Source: Deltaproteobacteria bacterium (GTDB lineage Bacteria; Myxococcota; Polyangia; Polyangiales; B10-G4). From it: a stretch of 8,037 bases of DNA. Made by a program: the position numbers and the translations under genes. The notes under the pieces are model-generated. The model saw nothing but the letters and a program-made list of their open reading frames with translations. It was not told the origin of the DNA and did no database searches. Position 1 is the stretch's first letter. Each line of letters starts with the position of its first letter. Of the stretch, positions 6,080 to 8,037 are shown in pieces. The stretch covers positions 1 to 8,037 of the forward strand of contig JAFDCW010000157.1 in NCBI GenBank assembly GCA_019312705.1, given 5' to 3'.

Positions 6080-6946
6080 TCACGGCTCCGCGGTGCAGAT
6101 GCCGCTACCGTCGGGCGAGTGCGGATACGCCTGGCAGCCGCCCTCGGCGGCCGGGCAGGCGCCGTCACCAGAGGTTGTACCGATCGCGCAGATGCGAAGG
6201 CACTCGCCGCCGGCGGAGCAGAAGAGCCCCGAAGAGCAGTCGTTCTGCCGCGCGCAGGGCTGTCCGACCTCTTGCGGGCCTGCGCGAAGGCAGTTCGTGT
6301 CGGCATCCGGGGATACGATGTAGCAGCCTTCGTCGGCCTCACAGACCTCGGCGGGGTCGAGCACGTCGCAGCTACGCACGCCGACGCAGGACCACCAGCC
6401 CGTGATGGAGTCGTCGACGAGCACACCGGAGCCGGTGCACGTCTCGGGGCTCGGGCAGGCCTCGACGGCGTCGCTCGGGCAACAGACCTGGGCGCAGATC
6501 GCCTCGGCGCCCCGAGCAAAACAGGCGAGGCCGGGAAGGCAATCCAAGGTCGACTCGCAGGTCGCACCGGCGACCTTCGTCCCGACCTCGGGCAGGCACA
6601 TTGGCAGGGCAGCGGATAGCGTACACACCCCTGCATCGCCGCATGTCGCGGCATCGGTGGGTGTGCAATCGCCGGCACAGGTCGCAGGGGCCGCGTCGGG
6701 CGGACTGGCGTCAGCCCCGGCGTCCATCGGTACGGTCGTATCCGGGTCACCGCCATCGACGATGGTCGTGCTGTCCCGGACACCCGAATCCATCGGGGGG
6801 GGCGGGACGGGGTCGTCACTGCAAGCCGCCACGAGCCCCGAGAACGCCAGGAGGACGAAAACGGCGAAGAGCCGAGCGACACCGCGGGGCCCGGCACCTC
6901 TGTGTTGGGCGCTCTCGGGAACGGTGATTTGGTGCGTCGACTTCAC
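6080..6946 (-). CDS. Cys-rich secreted lipoprotein with two tandem 12-Cys modules (paralogue 1)
   Basis: Predicted lipoprotein of 288 aa. A long basic N-region is followed by a hydrophobic core (about 26-37) and the lipobox LVAAC, with lipidated C42. Ser at +2 favours outer-membrane sorting by the E. coli rule. Residues 44-88 are an Asp/Pro/Ala/Thr-rich linker. After it come 26 cysteines, forming module A (C94 to C187) and module B (C193 to C284), plus two odd ones, C90 and C156. Each module has the run C-x5-C-x5-C at its centre, with DCLPGLAC (135-142) and DCSSGLFC (236-243). The order and spacing of all 26 match the neighbouring lipoprotein. The high even number suggests a disulfide-knotted extracellular or periplasmic domain. 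GTG 6946 has GAGAGG 8 nt upstream; the 25-residue pre-core is long, so a later start is possible. The stop is 2 nt from that of the convergent amidotransferase gene. No function recognised. Confidence 0.88.
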   Translation of the reverse strand: MKSTHQITVPESAQHRGAGPRGVARLFAVFVLLAFSGLVAACSDDPVPPPPMDSGVRDSTTIVDGGDPDTTVPMDAGADASPPDAAPATCAGDCTPTDAATCGDAGVCTLSAALPMCLPEVGTKVAGATCESTLDCLPGLACFARGAEAICAQVCCPSDAVEACPSPETCTGSGVLVDDSITGWWSCVGVRSCDVLDPAEVCEADEGCYIVSPDADTNCLRAGPQEVGQPCARQNDCSSGLFCSAGGECLRICAIGTTSGDGACPAAEGGCQAYPHSPDGSGICTAEP

Positions 6947-6989
6947 GCCACTCGCCTCTCGCTCGCTATGGTTGGCGATACTCTTCGTA

Positions 6990-7001
6990 GCGCCGCGGCG
7001 C
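6990..7001. repeat. 12-bp perfect palindrome GCGCCGCGGCGC between the lipoprotein genes
   Basis: This self-complementary dodecamer begins 3 nt beyond the stop codon of the upstream lipoprotein gene (minus-strand TGA 7007-7005), in the 58-bp gap. It has no loop and no following T tract, so it is a poor intrinsic terminator. It may weaken read-through, protect a 3' end or bind a protein; it may also be chance in GC-rich DNA. Confidence 0.4.
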
Positions 7002-7004
7002 CCT

Positions 7005-7823
7005 TCAGGGGGTCGCGCCGGGTAGGGGGTCGCACGCTCGCAGGGTATCGAAGCCGGTGAGCATCAAGGAGCATGTCTGCGACCCGGCGCAACCCTCGCC
7101 AGTGCTGGTGTCACAGAGACGGCGACACACGCCGGACAGGCACGCGAGGCCAGCCGCGCAATCGTTCGTGAACGAGCAGCCCATGTCGCCTTCGGCGCTA
7201 TCGCCGGGGGCGGCGCACTGGTAGGTCCCATCGGGGCCGGGGTAACAAGACCGCCCCGTCTCGCAGCCGGTCATGGCGACGGGGTCACAATCATCCGGGA
7301 ACGAACAGAAGCCCACGTCGGTGCCGGTGAAGGTCGTCCGGCAGGTCTGCCCGATGGTCCGGCACTGGGAGTCGGCGGCCGCGTACATGGGGCAGCAGTA
7401 TTGATGGCAGATGCCCATCTCGCCGCTCGCGTCACGAACGCAGGAGAGACCTTCTTGGCAGTCCACATAGGTCATACAGACCTCGCCGTCGCCGGCGGTG
7501 CCGGCAGCCACGCACGTCGCGGTCGCGTCAGCACCTTCCTCCGGGGCGAGGAACTGGCAGCCCTCTCCTGCGCCGCAACCGCCGCCGGTCACGAGGTCGC
7601 AGGTGCTGCCGCCGCAGGTCCCGCTACCGCCGTCGATGGGTGGCGTGCCCGTGTCGACCACGGACGAATCTGCGGGAGTGGTGGAGTCGCCGCCGCTATC
7701 GACGGGCGTCGAGGTGTCCGACGTGCCGGTGTCCCCGGTGCCACTACGGTCATCACCGCAAGCCGCAAGGGCCGTGAGCAGAGCCAAGGAGATAACGAGC
7801 ATGGAAAAGCGAAGCGTCCTCAT
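7005..7823 (-). CDS. Cys-rich secreted lipoprotein with two tandem 12-Cys modules (paralogue 2)
   Basis: Predicted lipoprotein of 272 aa. The N-region is short and basic (MRTLR), the core hydrophobic (about 7-18), and the lipobox LAAC gives lipidated C22 with Gly at +2, compatible with outer-membrane sorting. Residues 24-68 are a Gly/Asp/Ser/Thr-rich linker, a style common in myxobacterial lipoproteins. Then 26 cysteines follow: C70, module A (C75 to C173, with the extra C144) and module B (C179 to C264). Landmarks are DCQEGLSC (121-128), CHQYCCP (139-145), DCAAGLAC (221-228) and CRRLC (233-237). ATG 7823 has AAGGA 10 nt upstream. It is the first of a two-gene unit; the paralogue follows after 58 bp. 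The linker probably holds the modules away from the membrane. Ligand, partner and role are unknown; adhesion, matrix or protease-inhibitor roles would be guesses. Confidence 0.9.
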   Translation of the reverse strand: MRTLRFSMLVISLALLTALAACGDDRSGTGDTGTSDTSTPVDSGGDSTTPADSSVVDTGTPPIDGGSGTCGGSTCDLVTGGGCGAGEGCQFLAPEEGADATATCVAAGTAGDGEVCMTYVDCQEGLSCVRDASGEMGICHQYCCPMYAAADSQCRTIGQTCRTTFTGTDVGFCSFPDDCDPVAMTGCETGRSCYPGPDGTYQCAAPGDSAEGDMGCSFTNDCAAGLACLSGVCRRLCDTSTGEGCAGSQTCSLMLTGFDTLRACDPLPGATP

Positions 7824-7877
7824 CGTTCAGGAATCCTTCGAGGGAAGTACAAGCGTAGACCGCAGGGTAGTACCGAA

Positions 7878-7903
7878 GTGCCGCCGAGGCGAACCAACGG
7901 CAC
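7878..7903. repeat. Inverted repeat GTGCCG...CGGCAC upstream of lipoprotein gene
   Basis: Six-base arms at 7878-7883 and 7898-7903 are separated by 14 bp, 55-80 nt upstream of the ATG at 7823. It could be an operator or a weak leader hairpin. Arms this short arise readily by chance in GC-rich DNA. Confidence 0.3.
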
Positions 7904-7911
7904 GCTCATAG

Positions 7912-7928
7912 CGGGGCTGCATGCCCCG
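7912..7928. repeat. Small GC hairpin CGGGGC-TGCAT-GCCCCG
   Basis: Six GC pairs close a five-base loop. There is no T run after it on either strand, so it is not a standard intrinsic terminator. It lies about 90 nt upstream of the lipoprotein start and could be part of a leader, an operator, or the 3' end of a gene lying to the right. Confidence 0.35.
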
Positions 7929-8037
7929 TGCCCACGTGCGCGGAGCAAGAAACACTAGGAAAAACGGAGAAAAGCGGCCCCAAGTACGACATCCCTGTCA
8001 GTGATCTGGCGAAGGGATGACCACCTCAAGGCAACGT

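Larger units (their letters stand above)
7824..8037. other. Apparent intergenic region upstream of the lipoprotein pair
   Basis: No coding frame here is convincing. The stretch 7945-7975 is visibly poorer in GC than its surroundings, as expected of a promoter region, but I see no strong -35/-10 pair reading into the gene that starts at 7823. The right edge may hold the last codons of a minus-strand neighbour (one frame stops at 8000-7998, another near 7957) or the first codons of a plus-strand one (ATG 8017). Too little is present to choose. Confidence 0.5.

Noticed and set aside
6990..7001. Palindrome as intrinsic terminator after the first lipoprotein gene
   Set aside because: It has no loop and no T tract, and the next gene starts 44 bp beyond it on the same strand.
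7401..7958. 185-codon plus-strand frame opposite the second lipoprotein
   Set aside because: It is antisense to the lipobox and the ordered Cys framework and has no supporting motif or ribosome-binding site.
8017..8037. ATG followed by MTTSRQR at the right edge
   Set aside because: Only seven codons are visible and the purine run abuts the ATG with no spacing. It cannot be told from chance.
1..8037. CRISPR, tRNA/rRNA, insertion sequence or phage defence island
   Set aside because: No regular spaced repeats, tRNA-like folds, transposase motifs or terminal inverted repeats were seen. The MoxR cassette has no nuclease or other effector, so a defence reading is not supported.

Overview
The window looks like chromosomal DNA of a high-GC (about 70% by eye) Gram-negative bacterium, most likely of the Myxococcota (Polyangia/Sandaracinaceae-like). 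The grounds are the base composition, lipoboxes followed by Asp/Gly/Ser/Thr-rich linkers and Cys-rich domains, and a MoxR/DUF58/DUF4350/DUF4129 cluster. The phylum is inferred from style; no marker gene is present.

Positions 1-5344 form one tightly coupled minus-strand operon. In transcription order it reads: B-box zinc-finger membrane protein (5344-5063), polytopic DUF4129 protein (5061-3400), DUF4350 membrane protein (3403-2096), MoxR-family AAA+ ATPase (2099-1038) and DUF58 protein (1041 to the left edge, C-terminus missing). Junctions are a 1-nt gap or 4-nt stop/start overlaps (GTGA, ATGA, TTGA), and each internal junction has a good Shine-Dalgarno sequence. MoxR ATPases act with VWA-type partners; here DUF58 is the cytosolic VWA-like partner, and DUF4350 and DUF4129 are the likely membrane components. 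The mycobacterial moxR2 locus has a related arrangement, as I recall it.

Positions 5345-6077 carry the only plus-strand gene, a stand-alone class I glutamine amidotransferase. It is squeezed between its neighbours: its start lies 7-22 nt from the divergent B-box start, and its stop lies 2 nt from the stop of the convergent lipoprotein gene.

Positions 6080-7823 hold two minus-strand genes for secreted Cys-rich lipoproteins, 58 bp apart and probably co-transcribed. They are diverged paralogues. Each has a lipid-anchor Cys plus 26 further cysteines that align one for one, and within each protein the cysteines fall into two tandem modules of 12. This module is the least explained thing in the window.

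Positions 7824-8037 are an apparent upstream intergenic region with two small inverted repeats and no gene I can support. I saw no RNA genes, mobile elements or CRISPR.
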